Source of the DNA: Pseudoduganella dura
GTDB taxonomy: Bacteria; Pseudomonadota; Gammaproteobacteria; Burkholderiales; Burkholderiaceae_D
Reading direction: 5' to 3'
Length of the DNA stretch: 64,000 nt
NCBI RefSeq assembly: GCF_009727155.1
Contig: NZ_WNWM01000002.1
Location: forward strand, 2,604,001-2,668,000
A program made the position numbers and the translations under genes. The notes below the pieces were generated by a model. That model was not told the origin of the DNA, did not search any database, and worked only from the letters and a program-made list of their open reading frames with translations. Below, one piece after another: positions 27,683-37,267 of the stretch. Every line of letters starts with the position of its first letter. Positions within the stretch are counted from its first letter, which is position 1.

Positions 27683-27702
27683 TCCTTCCAGTCCCCGATT
27701 TT

Positions 27703-28623
27703 TTACAACACCTGGCAAAGATCCGGCTCGCGCTCCAGCAGCGCGGTAATCCACTCCGCAAACACCCGCAGCTTCGGCGCGCCCATCCGCCCGCGCGGAT
27801 AGAGCAGCGACACCGGCATCGGCGCTGGCGGGGTTTCCGAAAACAGTTCCACCAGCTCGCCCCGTTCCAGGTAGCCGCGCACCTGGTAGCGCGCGGCCTG
27901 CGTGATGCCGAGCCCCTGCAGCGCGCAGGCCACGTTGGCGTCGGCGTTGTTGACGGCGACCCGCCCCGGCACCTGCGCGGCCTTGACCACCCTGCCGTCG
28001 ACGACGAAATCCCAGTCGAACGGCCGGCCCGTGCGGCCGGAAAAGTGCACGATGCCCTGGTGATGCCGCAACGCGTCGATCGCGTGCGGCGTACCGTGCC
28101 GGGCGAGATAGGCCGGGGCCGCGCAGGTGACGAACCGCATGCTGCCGACCTGCCGGCCCACCAGCGACGAATCCTGCAGGTCGCCCACGCGCAGCGCGCA
28201 GTCGATGCCTTCCTGCGTGAGGTCCACGAGACGATCCGAAAAGCTCAGTGTCAGCGCCAGCTCGGGCCAGGCGTCCGCAAAGCCGGCGATGCGCGGCAGG
28301 ATCACGTGGCGGCCGACGGCATCGGGCAGGTCGACGCGCAGCGTGCCGCGCGGCCGGGCCGCGGCCGCGCCGCGAAATGCCGCCTCGGCGCTGGCCACCG
28401 CGTCGAGGATCTGCAGGCACTGCGCGTGGTAGTCGGCGCCGTCCGGTGTCAGCGCCAGCCGGCGCGTGGTCCGCTGCAGCAGGGTCGTGCCGAGATACGC
28501 TTCGAGGTTCTTGATCGTGGCCGTCAGCGCCGCGCGCGGCAGGCCCAGTGTTTCCGCCGCCTTCGTGAAACTGTTGGCCTCGACGATGCGCACGAAGACC
28601 TGCATTGCCCGAAGTTTGTCCAC
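27703..28623 (-). CDS. LysR-family transcriptional regulator, 306 aa
   Basis: N-terminal winged helix-turn-helix (residues about 4-63: MQVFVRIVEANSFTKAAETLGLPRAAL begins it) and a C-terminal effector domain. The sequence type (RTTRRLALTPDG, LDAVASAEAAFRG) is that of the large CrgA/DmlR-like LysR group. Divergent from an MFS transporter gene 181 bases away, which it probably controls; a palindromic box lies between them. Confidence 0.92.
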   Translation of the reverse strand: MDKLRAMQVFVRIVEANSFTKAAETLGLPRAALTATIKNLEAYLGTTLLQRTTRRLALTPDGADYHAQCLQILDAVASAEAAFRGAAAARPRGTLRVDLPDAVGRHVILPRIAGFADAWPELALTLSFSDRLVDLTQEGIDCALRVGDLQDSSLVGRQVGSMRFVTCAAPAYLARHGTPHAIDALRHHQGIVHFSGRTGRPFDWDFVVDGRVVKAAQVPGRVAVNNADANVACALQGLGITQAARYQVRGYLERGELVELFSETPPAPMPVSLLYPRGRMGAPKLRVFAEWITALLEREPDLCQVL

Positions 28624-28637
28624 TGTCCACTCAATTG

Positions 28638-28652
28638 TTCACATGATGTGAA
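28638..28652. promoter_or_regulatory. Candidate LysR operator
   Basis: Perfect palindrome TTCACATGATGTGAA with the T-N11-A form known for LysR sites, 14 bases upstream of the regulator start and within the divergent region shared with the MFS gene. Binding is inferred. Confidence 0.55.
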
Positions 28653-28804
28653 AAGTATAGGGCGATTATGGGTGGATTATCTTCTCTCTTTCGATGCGTA
28701 CACTTTCCCCATCCAATCCTGCCGGTCCACGGCGCTCCCGATGGCGGATTCCACGCAACCGGCCGCTCCGTAGACTGGTTTCATCCATTCACATGGGGAA
28801 AACC

Positions 28805-30085
28805 ATGACATCGCATCGAGAATCGCAGCACGATTTGCAGAAAGACCCACAGCAAGATCCGCAGCACGCCCCGCAACAAGCCCAGCATCCGACCCATATC
28901 GCACCCTCGATGGTGCTGTTGCTGGCGGCGGCGTCTGGCCTGATCGTCGCCAACCTGTATTACGCGCAAACGCTGGTGGGGCCGATCGCGGCCGCCACAG
29001 GGCTGTCGGCCGGTGCCGCCGGCCTGATCGTCACGCTGACGCAGGTCGGCTACACGCTCGGCCTGCTGTTCATCGTGCCGCTGGGCGACCTGCTGGAAAA
29101 CCGCCGGCTGATCGTGACGGCCCTGGCGGCGACGGCCGCCGCGCTGGCTGTCGCCGCCTTCGCCACCAGCGCCCCGGTGTTCCTCGCCGCGGCGCTGGCG
29201 ATCGGGCTCGGCTCCGTGGCCGCGCAGGTCCTGGTGCCGTTCGCGGCCCACCTGTCGCATGAATCGAAGCGCGGGCACACGGTGGGCAAGGTGGTCAGCG
29301 GGCTGCTGCTGGGCATCATGCTGGCACGGCCGGCGGCCAGCCTGATTGCCGACCACACGAGCTGGCACGTGGTCTTCGCGGGCGCGGCGGTGCTGATCGC
29401 GGCGCTGGCCATCGTATTGCGCGTGAAATTGCCGGAGCGGGTGCCGCACTCGCGCACGTCGTATCCAAAGCTGATCGGTTCGCTGTGGACCCTGTTCCGG
29501 ACGACGCCGGTGCTGCGCCGCCGCGCCGCCTACCATGCCGGCCTGTTCGGTTCGTTCAGCCTGTTCTGGACCGTGGTGCCGCTGGCGCTGGCCGGGCCGA
29601 TGTTCGGGCTGTCGCAGACGGGCATCGCGATCTTCGCGCTGGTGGGCATGGCCGGCGCCATTGCCTCGCCGGTCGCCGGCAGGCTGGCCGACGCCGGCCA
29701 CAGCCTTCCAGCCACGGCGGCCGCGCTGGGCCTCGGCATCGCGGGCTTCGCGCTGCCCCTGCTGGTGCCGGGCTCGCGCCACGTGGCGCTGGCGCTGCTG
29801 GTAATCGCGTCGATCGTGCTGGACATGGGCGTGGCGGCCAACCTGGTGCTGGGCCAGCGCGCGATCTTCACGCTGGGCGCGGAAGTGCGCAGCCGCCTCA
29901 ACGGCCTGTACTTCGCCGTGTTCTTCGCCGGCGGCGCCGTGGGGTCCGCGCTGGGCGGCTGGGTATATGCCCGTTACGGCTGGCACGCGGCGCTGCTGGC
30001 CGGCATGGCGATGCCGGCCGCGGCGCTGCTGTACTGGCTCGGCGAGGCGCTGGAGCACGCGGCAGGCCTGGTGGATCGCCAGTAA
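28805..30085 (+). CDS. MFS transporter, 426 aa
   Basis: Twelve predicted transmembrane helices of a major facilitator, probably a drug or metabolite exporter. The motif-A-like loop is LGDLLENRRLIV after helix 2. The N-terminal 35 residues are cytoplasmic and rich in Gln, Asp, Pro and His, in repeats such as DPQQDPQHAPQQAQHPTH. The start at 28805 is chosen over 28793 because GGGGAA lies six bases before it. Divergent from the LysR gene. Confidence 0.88.
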   Translation: MTSHRESQHDLQKDPQQDPQHAPQQAQHPTHIAPSMVLLLAAASGLIVANLYYAQTLVGPIAAATGLSAGAAGLIVTLTQVGYTLGLLFIVPLGDLLENRRLIVTALAATAAALAVAAFATSAPVFLAAALAIGLGSVAAQVLVPFAAHLSHESKRGHTVGKVVSGLLLGIMLARPAASLIADHTSWHVVFAGAAVLIAALAIVLRVKLPERVPHSRTSYPKLIGSLWTLFRTTPVLRRRAAYHAGLFGSFSLFWTVVPLALAGPMFGLSQTGIAIFALVGMAGAIASPVAGRLADAGHSLPATAAALGLGIAGFALPLLVPGSRHVALALLVIASIVLDMGVAANLVLGQRAIFTLGAEVRSRLNGLYFAVFFAGGAVGSALGGWVYARYGWHAALLAGMAMPAAALLYWLGEALEHAAGLVDRQ

Positions 30086-30091
30086 CCGCTG

Positions 30092-30254
30092 GGGAACCGC
30101 TGATTTATTCATGGCGGCGATCTTAGCCATGAGAAAACGCGCCCAGCTGCGTCACAAATGCCCTGCCATACCCAGGTATGACAGGGCATTTGCGTCTTGC
30201 TGGCCACGTTTTTCAAGACTAATCTCATCCACCAGCAATAAATCAGCGCTTCCC
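30092..30254. mobile_element. MITE-like element, 163 bp
   Basis: Terminal inverted repeats of 18 bp match at 17 positions (30092-30109 and 30237-30254; inner part CGCTGATTTATT). A second inverted repeat lies inside (AAATGCCCTG..., about 30158-30193, around CATACCCAGGTATG). There is no ORF. The right end touches the stop codon of the next gene. No target duplication is evident. Movement by a transposase in trans is inferred. Confidence 0.6.
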
Positions 30255-31180
30255 TAGCGCCCCGCCGGGCGGATATAGCGCGGGTACATTTCCTTCAGCA
30301 GGAAGGCGCGCAGCTCGGCTTCGTCTTCCTTGCGGGCGCTCATCTTGACGACCCGGCCCAGCCGGTGCGATTCCCATTCGAAGTCGCCGGTCTTTTCCTT
30401 GCGGATCAGCTCGATCATCTTGGTGACGACGGCGTTTTCGATGTCGATCTCGCTGCCCAGCTCCACCTTCACCTGCGACAGCCAGCGGCGCTTGAAGTTG
30501 GTGTTCCAGCCGCGGAACTTCAGGTCGGCGCTGTTGAACGTCTGGTTCTTCACGTCGAAGATGCCGCCCGAGTCTTCCCGTTCGCCGGCCGCGTTGCGGC
30601 CCTGGGCGCCCATGATGTTGGCCATCGCGCGCGCCTTGGCCTGGGCATTCTCGCTCTCGGCGCTTTCCGTGGCCGGGGATTCGACGGCGCCGCGCCGCCG
30701 CCGCGCGGCTTCCACCATCTGCGACATGTCGGTCACGTCCGGCGGCGGCGGCGTCATGTCGGCCTTGACCGGCGGCGGCGGCGTGTCCTGCCTGCGCGGA
30801 TCGGTGATCGCGTCGTTGTTGGTGCGCTTGATCGGCGGCGACGGCGCCGGCTGCGGCTTCGTTTGCGCGACTTTCGGCTGCTTTTGCGGCGTCGGTTTCT
30901 GCGGCGCGGACTTTTGCGGCTTCGGCGGTGTAGGCGTGGGCGATACGGGCGCGATCCACACCATTTCGCCGGCTTTCGACGGTGGATTGAGCTTGATGAA
31001 GGTCTGCGGGTTCATCAGGATCAGCCCGATGATGAGGACGTGCAGGCCGATCGCGATGGCCAGGCCCGTGCGGTTCGGCTTGTTGTCGCCATAGCGGAGC
31101 GCAAGGCCGCCGGGCGGAATGACCTGGCCGCAGGTGGGGCAGACTTCGTCGGGACCGTGAGTATGGCTGGACTGGAGCAA
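30254..31180 (-). CDS. TonB/TolA-like proline-rich envelope protein, 308 aa
   Basis: Not assigned to a named family. The N-terminus has a CPTCGQ knuckle (residues 14-19, only two Cys). A single transmembrane helix spans about 39-56 (GLAIAIGLHVLIIGLILM). A long Pro/Lys/Gln-rich stretch follows (about 75-150; PTPTPPKPQKSAPQKPTPQK), as in TonB and TolA. A C-terminal domain (about 215-308) has KFRGWNTNFKRRWLSQVKVELG; it does not show the usual TonB C-terminal motif. It lies 255 bases after the RND pump gene on the same strand. Confidence 0.6.
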   Translation of the reverse strand: MLQSSHTHGPDEVCPTCGQVIPPGGLALRYGDNKPNRTGLAIAIGLHVLIIGLILMNPQTFIKLNPPSKAGEMVWIAPVSPTPTPPKPQKSAPQKPTPQKQPKVAQTKPQPAPSPPIKRTNNDAITDPRRQDTPPPPVKADMTPPPPDVTDMSQMVEAARRRRGAVESPATESAESENAQAKARAMANIMGAQGRNAAGEREDSGGIFDVKNQTFNSADLKFRGWNTNFKRRWLSQVKVELGSEIDIENAVVTKMIELIRKEKTGDFEWESHRLGRVVKMSARKEDEAELRAFLLKEMYPRYIRPAGR

Positions 31181-31351
31181 GATAAACCGTTTTCTATGCG
31201 CGAACCGGCGGGGCCGGGCTTTGGTCGGGCAAGCTTACGCGAGCTTGTCGTTAACGGATGTTACCGTATGTATCATATTGATGGGCGCGGGATCGAGCAG
31301 TGATGCGGGCATTTCAGGTAGCTTTAATTGAAACGGTCCGGGGCAAACGCC

Positions 31352-31401
31352 GGTGCCTGGCACCTTTTCCGGGCGAATCATCCAGAGAAGTGTCAGGCAC
31401 C
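31352..31401. repeat. Inverted repeat GGTGCCTGGCACC / GTGTCAGGCACC
   Basis: GGTGCCTGGCACC (31352-31364) is itself a palindrome and pairs with GTGTCAGGCACC (31390-31401) with one mismatch. It lies in the 255-base gap between the RND pump gene and the TonB-like gene, 35 bases from the pump stop. Same style as the palindromes at 6.6, 16.2 and 38.9 kb. The rest of the gap shows no gene. Confidence 0.7.
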
Positions 31402-31435
31402 AGCTTCCCGGGCCAACGGATGTCAAGGTAAGCCA

Positions 31436-34400
31436 TCACGACAGGTTTACCGCCTTCAGCTCCACCTTCTGCGGCTCCGGCGGCAGCTCGGCCAGTTCGG
31501 CATCGCCCATCGGACCGTTGCCGCTGTACCGGTCCAGGAACAGGTAGATCACCGGCGTGACGTACAGCGTGATCGCCTGCGAGAAGATCAGGCCGCCGCA
31601 CACGGCCAGGCCCAGCGGCTGGCGCAGTTCGGCGCCGGCGCCCAGGCCCAGCGCGATCGGCAGCGCGCCCATGAACGCGGCCAGCGTGGTCATCATGATC
31701 GGGCGGAAGCGCAGGATGCACGCCTCGCGGATCGCGGCGGCCGGCGCCATGCCCCGCTCCCGCTGCGCCTGCAGGGCGAAGTCGATCATCATGATCGCGT
31801 TCTTCTTGACAATGCCGATCAGCATCAGGATGCCGATGATCGCGATCATCGTCAGGTCCATGTCGAACAGCCACAGCGTGAACAGCGCGCCCACCGCGGC
31901 GGACGGCAGGCCGGCCAGGATCGTCAGCGGGTGGATGTAGCTTTCGTACAGCACGCCCAGCAGCACGTAGATGACGGCCAGCGCGGCCACGATCAGGATC
32001 ACCTGGCTGCCTTGCGAGCTCTGGAACACCGCCGCATCGCCGCCATAGTTCGTGATGATCGACGGCGGCAGGCCGAATTCCTGGCCCATCGCATCGATCC
32101 TGGCCGTGGCGGTGCCCAACGGCACGCCCGGCGCCAGGTTGAACGCCACCGTGACCGCCTGCAGCTGTCCCTGGTGGTTGACGGCGGTGGGCCCGACCGT
32201 GCGCTGCACGGTGGCAAAGCTCGACAGCCTGATCAGTTGCCCGGCCGCGTTGCGCACCGAGACCTTGGCCAGCGCATCCTCGTAGCGGCGGTCTTCGTCG
32301 GCCGCCTCCAGGATCACGTAGTAACTGGCGGCGGACGAATAGATCGTCGACACCTGCCGTTCGCCGAACGCCAGGTACAGCGCGGTGCGCAGGTCGCCGA
32401 TCGACACGCCCAGCGTGCTGGCCTTGTCGCGGTCGATGTTCAGCGTGGCCTGCAGGCCCTTGTTCTGCGAATCGCTGGTCACGTCGCGGAAGTCGGGGTC
32501 GGCGCGCAGGCGCTCCAGGTAACGATCGGCCCATTCGTTCAGCGCATCCGGGCTCACCGACTGCAGCGTGTACTGGTAGCGGCTCTTGCTCTGGCGGCCG
32601 CCCAGCTGCAGGTTCTGCACCGGCGACATGTAGACGGCGATGCCGGCCACGTCGCGCATCTTCTTGCGCAAGCCTTCCAGCACCTGCGGCATCGCCTTGC
32701 GCTCGCCGCGCGGCACCAGCACCACGAACATGCGGCCCGTGTTGCCGCCGCCGGTGAACGACACCACGCTCTTCACGGCCGGATCGGCCTTGATGATCGC
32801 GGCCACGCGGTCCTGCAGCGCCAGCATCGCGACCGTGGAGATATCCTCGGAGGCTTCGGTGTTGACGCGGAACTGGCCGATGTCCTCTTCCGGGAAGAAG
32901 CCCTTCGGCATCGTGGCGTACATCACCACCGTCAGCACGAAGGTGGCGAGCGCCACGGCCAGCACGACGAAGCGGTGGCGCAGCGCCATGTCCAGCGTGC
33001 GGCCGTAGCCGTTCAGCACGGCGCGGAAGCCCCGCTCGAAGTGGCGGCCCAGGAAGGTGTCGTCGCCCGAGGTTTCATGCGAATCGGCCGGCAGGAAGCG
33101 CGCCGCCATCATCGGCACCAGCGTCAGCGAGATCAGCGCTGAGACCAGCACGGCCAGCGCCACGATCACGGCGAATTCGCGGAACATCAGGCCCATCACG
33201 CCGGGCATGAAGAAGATCGGGATGAACACGGCCACCAGCGAGATCGAGATCGATACGATGGTGAAGCCCATCTCGCGCGAACCGATCAGCGCCGCCTGCA
33301 GCGGCTTCTTGCCGTGCTCGATGTGCCGCACGATGTTTTCCAGCACCACGATCGCATCGTCGACGACGAGGCCCACGGCCAGCGTGATGCCCAGCAGCGA
33401 GATGTTGTCCAGGCTGTAGCCGAGCGCGTACAGCAGCGCCAGCGCGCCCAGCAGCGAGATCGGCATCGTGACGGCCGGGATCAGGGTGGCCACGGCGCGG
33501 CGCAGGAACAGGAAGATCACCAGCACCACCAGCACGATCGTCAGCGCCAGCGTCAGGTTGACGTCGTGGATGGCTTCGCGGATCGACACCGAGCGGTCGT
33601 TGACGAGGCTGATGTTGATCGATTCCGGCAACTGCGCGCGAAAGCGCGGCAACAGCGCCTTGACGCCGTCGACCACCTGCACCGTGTTCGCATCGGGCTG
33701 GCGCTGCACCAGCAGCACGATCGAGCGCTCGCCGTTGTAGCTGCCGAACGACTTGATGGACTGGAAGCTGTCCTCGACGACGGCCACGTCCTTCAGCCGC
33801 ACCGGTTCGCCGTTGCGGGTGGCGATGATCAGGTCGCGGTAGTCGGCCGCCTTCATCAGCTGGGCATTGCCCTGGATCGTCAGCGTCTGGTCCGGCCCGT
33901 CCAGCACGCCCAGCGGCGTGTTGGCGTTGGCGCTGCGGATCGCCGTCTGCACCTCGGCCAGCGTGAGGTCGCGCGCGTTGAGCAGGTCGGACTTGGCGCG
34001 CACCCGCACGGCGAAGCGCTTCTGGCCGTTGACGGTCACCTGCGCCACGCCGGGCAGCGTGGACAGGCTCGGGGCGATCAGGTTTTCCGCGTAGTCGTTC
34101 AGTTCGGACAGCGACAGCGAAGGCGAATTCATCGCCATGAACAGCACCGGCGCATCGGCCGGGTTGATCTTGCGGTACGACGGCAGGTCGGTCATTTCCT
34201 GCGGCAGCTGGCGCTGGGCGCGCAGCAGCGCGGCCTGCACGTCGACGGCGGCCTCGTTGACGTCGATGCTGGAATCGAATTCCAGCGTCAGCGACGTGTT
34301 GCCCTGCGTGCTGGTCGACGTGATCATCGACAGGCCGGCGATCGTGGAAAACTGCTTTTCCAGCGGCAGCGCCACCGAGGAGGCCATCGTATCCGGGCTG

Positions 34401-34561
34401 GCGCCGGCCAGGTCGGCGGACACGTTGATGACCGGGGTGTTATAGCTGGGCAGCGCGGCGACGGGAATATGCAGGTAGGCCAGCACGCCGGCCAGGATCA
34501 GCGACAGCGACAGCAGCACCACCATCACGGGGCGCCGGATCGAGAGCTCGGAGAGGTTCAT
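31436..34561 (-). CDS. RND efflux transporter permease (AcrB/MdtB-type), 1041 aa
   Basis: Proton-driven inner-membrane pump. N-terminus MNLSELSIRRPVMVVLLSL is typical of the MdtB/MdtC branch. Two repeats of six transmembrane helices; the proton-relay Asp pair is in GLVVDDAIVVLENI. The start overlaps the adaptor stop (ATGA, 34558-34561). No outer-membrane channel gene is present nearby, so it must borrow a TolC-like partner. Upstream genes are a sensor kinase and response regulator. Confidence 0.95.
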   Translation of the reverse strand: MNLSELSIRRPVMVVLLSLSLILAGVLAYLHIPVAALPSYNTPVINVSADLAGASPDTMASSVALPLEKQFSTIAGLSMITSTSTQGNTSLTLEFDSSIDVNEAAVDVQAALLRAQRQLPQEMTDLPSYRKINPADAPVLFMAMNSPSLSLSELNDYAENLIAPSLSTLPGVAQVTVNGQKRFAVRVRAKSDLLNARDLTLAEVQTAIRSANANTPLGVLDGPDQTLTIQGNAQLMKAADYRDLIIATRNGEPVRLKDVAVVEDSFQSIKSFGSYNGERSIVLLVQRQPDANTVQVVDGVKALLPRFRAQLPESINISLVNDRSVSIREAIHDVNLTLALTIVLVVLVIFLFLRRAVATLIPAVTMPISLLGALALLYALGYSLDNISLLGITLAVGLVVDDAIVVLENIVRHIEHGKKPLQAALIGSREMGFTIVSISISLVAVFIPIFFMPGVMGLMFREFAVIVALAVLVSALISLTLVPMMAARFLPADSHETSGDDTFLGRHFERGFRAVLNGYGRTLDMALRHRFVVLAVALATFVLTVVMYATMPKGFFPEEDIGQFRVNTEASEDISTVAMLALQDRVAAIIKADPAVKSVVSFTGGGNTGRMFVVLVPRGERKAMPQVLEGLRKKMRDVAGIAVYMSPVQNLQLGGRQSKSRYQYTLQSVSPDALNEWADRYLERLRADPDFRDVTSDSQNKGLQATLNIDRDKASTLGVSIGDLRTALYLAFGERQVSTIYSSAASYYVILEAADEDRRYEDALAKVSVRNAAGQLIRLSSFATVQRTVGPTAVNHQGQLQAVTVAFNLAPGVPLGTATARIDAMGQEFGLPPSIITNYGGDAAVFQSSQGSQVILIVAALAVIYVLLGVLYESYIHPLTILAGLPSAAVGALFTLWLFDMDLTMIAIIGILMLIGIVKKNAIMMIDFALQAQRERGMAPAAAIREACILRFRPIMMTTLAAFMGALPIALGLGAGAELRQPLGLAVCGGLIFSQAITLYVTPVIYLFLDRYSGNGPMGDAELAELPPEPQKVELKAVNLS

Positions 34562-35757
34562 TCGACGCCGCCTTTCGGCTTGCCCTGCTCGGCCAGGCGC
34601 GCATCGGGTGCCCGCACTCCGGGAACCCGTACGTCCGCCACGCGCACCTTGCCGCCGGGGCGCAGGTTCTGCTTGCCTTCGACGATCACCTTTTCATTGC
34701 CGGCGAGGCCGCGCACCGCGGCATCGGCGCCGAACGCGTGCAGGCGCTCCACGTTGGCCACTTTCGCCGTGCCGTCCGGCCCCACCGTGTAGACGAACGT
34801 GCCGCGCGTGTTCGTGATGATCGCGTTCTGCGGCACCACCAGCGCATCGCGCAGCGTCTGCACGGTGACTTCGGTGTTCACGTACTGCCCCGGCCACAGC
34901 CGGTTATCCCGGTTGTCGAACTGCGCCTTCACGCGGATCACGCCGGCCTGCGGGTCGACGGTATTGTCGATGAACGACAGGACACCGTCGATCGGCGTCT
35001 TCGAGTCGCGATGGAACACCTGTACCTTCACCTTGCCGGCGCGCTGCGCATCGAGCAGCGCGGCCAGGCTGGTTTCGGGCACCGTGAAGGCCACGTTGAT
35101 CGGGTCGAGCTGGGTGATCGTCGTCAGCGACGTGGACAGCTGCACCAGGCTGCCGGGATAGACGTTGATGCCGCCGACGCGGCCCGACATCGGCGCGCGG
35201 ATCGTGTTGTAGCTCTGCCCCACGCTGATCGCGCGGGCGGCCGCGATATTCGCTTCCATTTCGGCGCGGGCGGCATCGACCTGGCTTTTCAGCGTGTCGA
35301 CGGCGCCCTGGGCAATGAACTTCTGGCCCAGCAGCTCCAGGCTGCGCTTGTACTGGCGTTCCAGGTCGGCCAGGGTGGCACGGTCGCGCGCCACTTCGGC
35401 CTGGGCCTTCTGCAGGTTGGCCGATTCGCTGCGGCTGTCCAGCGAGAACATCAGCTGGCCTTCCTTGACGAATTCGCCTTCCTTCACGTGCACCTTGACG
35501 ATCGTGCTGGTGGTCTGCGGGTGCAGGTCGACGGTGCTGATCGGGCTCACGGTGCCGTTCGCCTGCAGTGCTACGGGAACGTCCTGCCGCTTCGGCGCGA
35601 CGACGTTGACGGTGGTCGGCCCCTGGCCCTGCCCTTTTCCCTTGCCTTCGGTGCCCGCGGCATGCCGGGCTTCGCCCGGCGCGCGCGTGACATGCCAGGC
35701 GCCGGCTCCCACGGCGATGGCGGCAGCAACCAGTACTCCCAAGGTGGTCTTTTTCAT
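34558..35757 (-). CDS. RND efflux periplasmic adaptor (membrane fusion protein), 399 aa
   Basis: Bridges the pump to an outer-membrane channel. N-terminal membrane anchor (about 7-22), Gly/Lys/Gln-rich linker, lipoyl halves (VKVHVKEGEFVKEGQLMFSLD and IRAPMSGRVGGINVYPGSLV) around an alpha hairpin, then beta-barrel and membrane-proximal domains. Type and order match MdtA. The kinase stop lies 120 bases upstream. Confidence 0.94.
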   Translation of the reverse strand: MKKTTLGVLVAAAIAVGAGAWHVTRAPGEARHAAGTEGKGKGQGQGPTTVNVVAPKRQDVPVALQANGTVSPISTVDLHPQTTSTIVKVHVKEGEFVKEGQLMFSLDSRSESANLQKAQAEVARDRATLADLERQYKRSLELLGQKFIAQGAVDTLKSQVDAARAEMEANIAAARAISVGQSYNTIRAPMSGRVGGINVYPGSLVQLSTSLTTITQLDPINVAFTVPETSLAALLDAQRAGKVKVQVFHRDSKTPIDGVLSFIDNTVDPQAGVIRVKAQFDNRDNRLWPGQYVNTEVTVQTLRDALVVPQNAIITNTRGTFVYTVGPDGTAKVANVERLHAFGADAAVRGLAGNEKVIVEGKQNLRPGGKVRVADVRVPGVRAPDARLAEQGKPKGGVE

Positions 35758-35877
35758 TTTTTATAATGGCTGAAGTGGTGAATGACGATATGCCAACAAA
35801 TTGTTTCCGTCCGGAATTAACCGGCCATTGTCGCATCGAACTGCTACCGCCCGGTGACATCGGTAACGGCTGCGTTG

Positions 35878-37242
35878 CTACTTTCCTGCGTAAAACTCGG
35901 GCAAGGTCAACACCGCTTCAAGGCCGCCGGCATCGCCATTGGCCAGGCTCAGCGTGGCGCCATGCTGTTCGGCGATGTTGCGGGCGATCGTCAGCCCCAG
36001 GCCAGTGCCGCCGGAGGCGCGCGAGCGCGACGTTTCGACGCGGTAGAACGGTTCGAACACGCGGGCCAGGTGGTCGTGCGGAATGCCCGGGCCTTCGTCG
36101 CGGATGCGGATGCGGGCCGCGCCGGCCAGCCGCTCGACCGTCACGTGGGCCCGCTGGCCATACTTGACGGCGTTGTCGATCAGGTTCACCAGGCAGCGCT
36201 GCACGTCCAGCGGCCGGCCCAGCAACGCCATGCCGGCCTTGCCCTTCAGTTCGACCTGCTGGCCGGCGTCGTGCGCATCGGCGCACACGCTGTCGAGCAG
36301 CGAATCGAGGTCCAGCTTCTGCATCGTGCCGCTGGTATCCATGCTGCGCGCCAGGTCGAGCCCTTCGCGGATCATCTGCTGCATGGCCGACATGTCGCCG
36401 ATCAGCTTTTGCTGCAGGTCCGGATCGCTCACCTTTTCCAGGCGCAGGCGCATGCGCGTCAGCGGTGTCTGCAGGTCGTGCGTGATCGCAGCCAGCATCT
36501 CGGTGCGCTGGGCGATGTGCTGGCGGATGCGGCCCTGCATCGCGTTGAACGCCGCGCTGGCCTGGCGGATCTCGGCGGCGCCGGCCAGTTCGAGCGGCGG
36601 CCGGTTGATGTCGGCGCCCAGGTCCTTGGCGGCCTGGGCCAGCTGTTTCACGGGCCGCACCGCCATGCGCGTGACGAAATAGGCCAGCACCGCCACGCAC
36701 AGCAGGAACGGCACGAACACGGTCCATTCGTTATGGCCGGTGGGGATCGTGCCCCGCGGCGGCAGCACGGACAGTTTCAGCACTTGCCCGTCCGTCATCA
36801 CGATCTTGACGGCTTCGCAGGTGCCGCGCCACGGGCCCGGGCCGAACAGCGTCATCGTGCTGTTGCGCTGCCCGCATTGCGCCGGCCGCTCGGTCATCGG
36901 AATCACCTGGAAGTCGCGCGGCAGGCGCTGCGCCAGCGCGGCGGAAAACTCCGTGGCGGGATGCATCGTCAGGTCATTGTCCGGCGCGATTTCCAGCTTC
37001 ATGCTGCTCTTGCTGGACACGGCCAGGTACTGGGCGCGCGATTCCGGACGCACCACATCGGTGGTTTCGATGATCTGCTCGGCGCGTTCCAGAGCGTGGT
37101 AATTGCGATAACGTTCCAGCGTGCGCTGGCGTTCGTTGACGGCCAGCCACTGCGTGAGCGCCGCCGACGCGACGATGCCGACCATCAGCGCGAAAAACAC
37201 GCGCCCGGTCATCGAATTGACGAAATTTTTCAGCGTGCCCAC
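35878..37242 (-). CDS. Sensor histidine kinase, 454 aa
   Basis: Inner-membrane two-component sensor. Transmembrane helices at about 13-34 and 172-194 enclose a periplasmic domain of about 135 residues with two Cys (CGQ and GTCEAV). HAMP region 195-245; phosphorylated H255 in AITHDLQTPLTR; N box LVNLIDNAVKYG; G boxes DEGPGIP and GGTGLGLTIA. GTG start at 37242 with AGGGG four bases upstream; an ATG at 37212 is possible. It follows its response regulator by 25 bases. Confidence 0.92.
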   Translation of the reverse strand: MGTLKNFVNSMTGRVFFALMVGIVASAALTQWLAVNERQRTLERYRNYHALERAEQIIETTDVVRPESRAQYLAVSSKSSMKLEIAPDNDLTMHPATEFSAALAQRLPRDFQVIPMTERPAQCGQRNSTMTLFGPGPWRGTCEAVKIVMTDGQVLKLSVLPPRGTIPTGHNEWTVFVPFLLCVAVLAYFVTRMAVRPVKQLAQAAKDLGADINRPPLELAGAAEIRQASAAFNAMQGRIRQHIAQRTEMLAAITHDLQTPLTRMRLRLEKVSDPDLQQKLIGDMSAMQQMIREGLDLARSMDTSGTMQKLDLDSLLDSVCADAHDAGQQVELKGKAGMALLGRPLDVQRCLVNLIDNAVKYGQRAHVTVERLAGAARIRIRDEGPGIPHDHLARVFEPFYRVETSRSRASGGTGLGLTIARNIAEQHGATLSLANGDAGGLEAVLTLPEFYAGK

Positions 37243-37267
37243 GTTACCCCTGCCCGGCCGGCCCGGT

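Noticed and set aside
31191..31303. Possible small gene between the TonB-like gene and the pump
   Set aside because: No start with ribosome site and no conserved pattern; the stretch appears to be promoter/leader of the TonB-like gene plus the inverted repeat.
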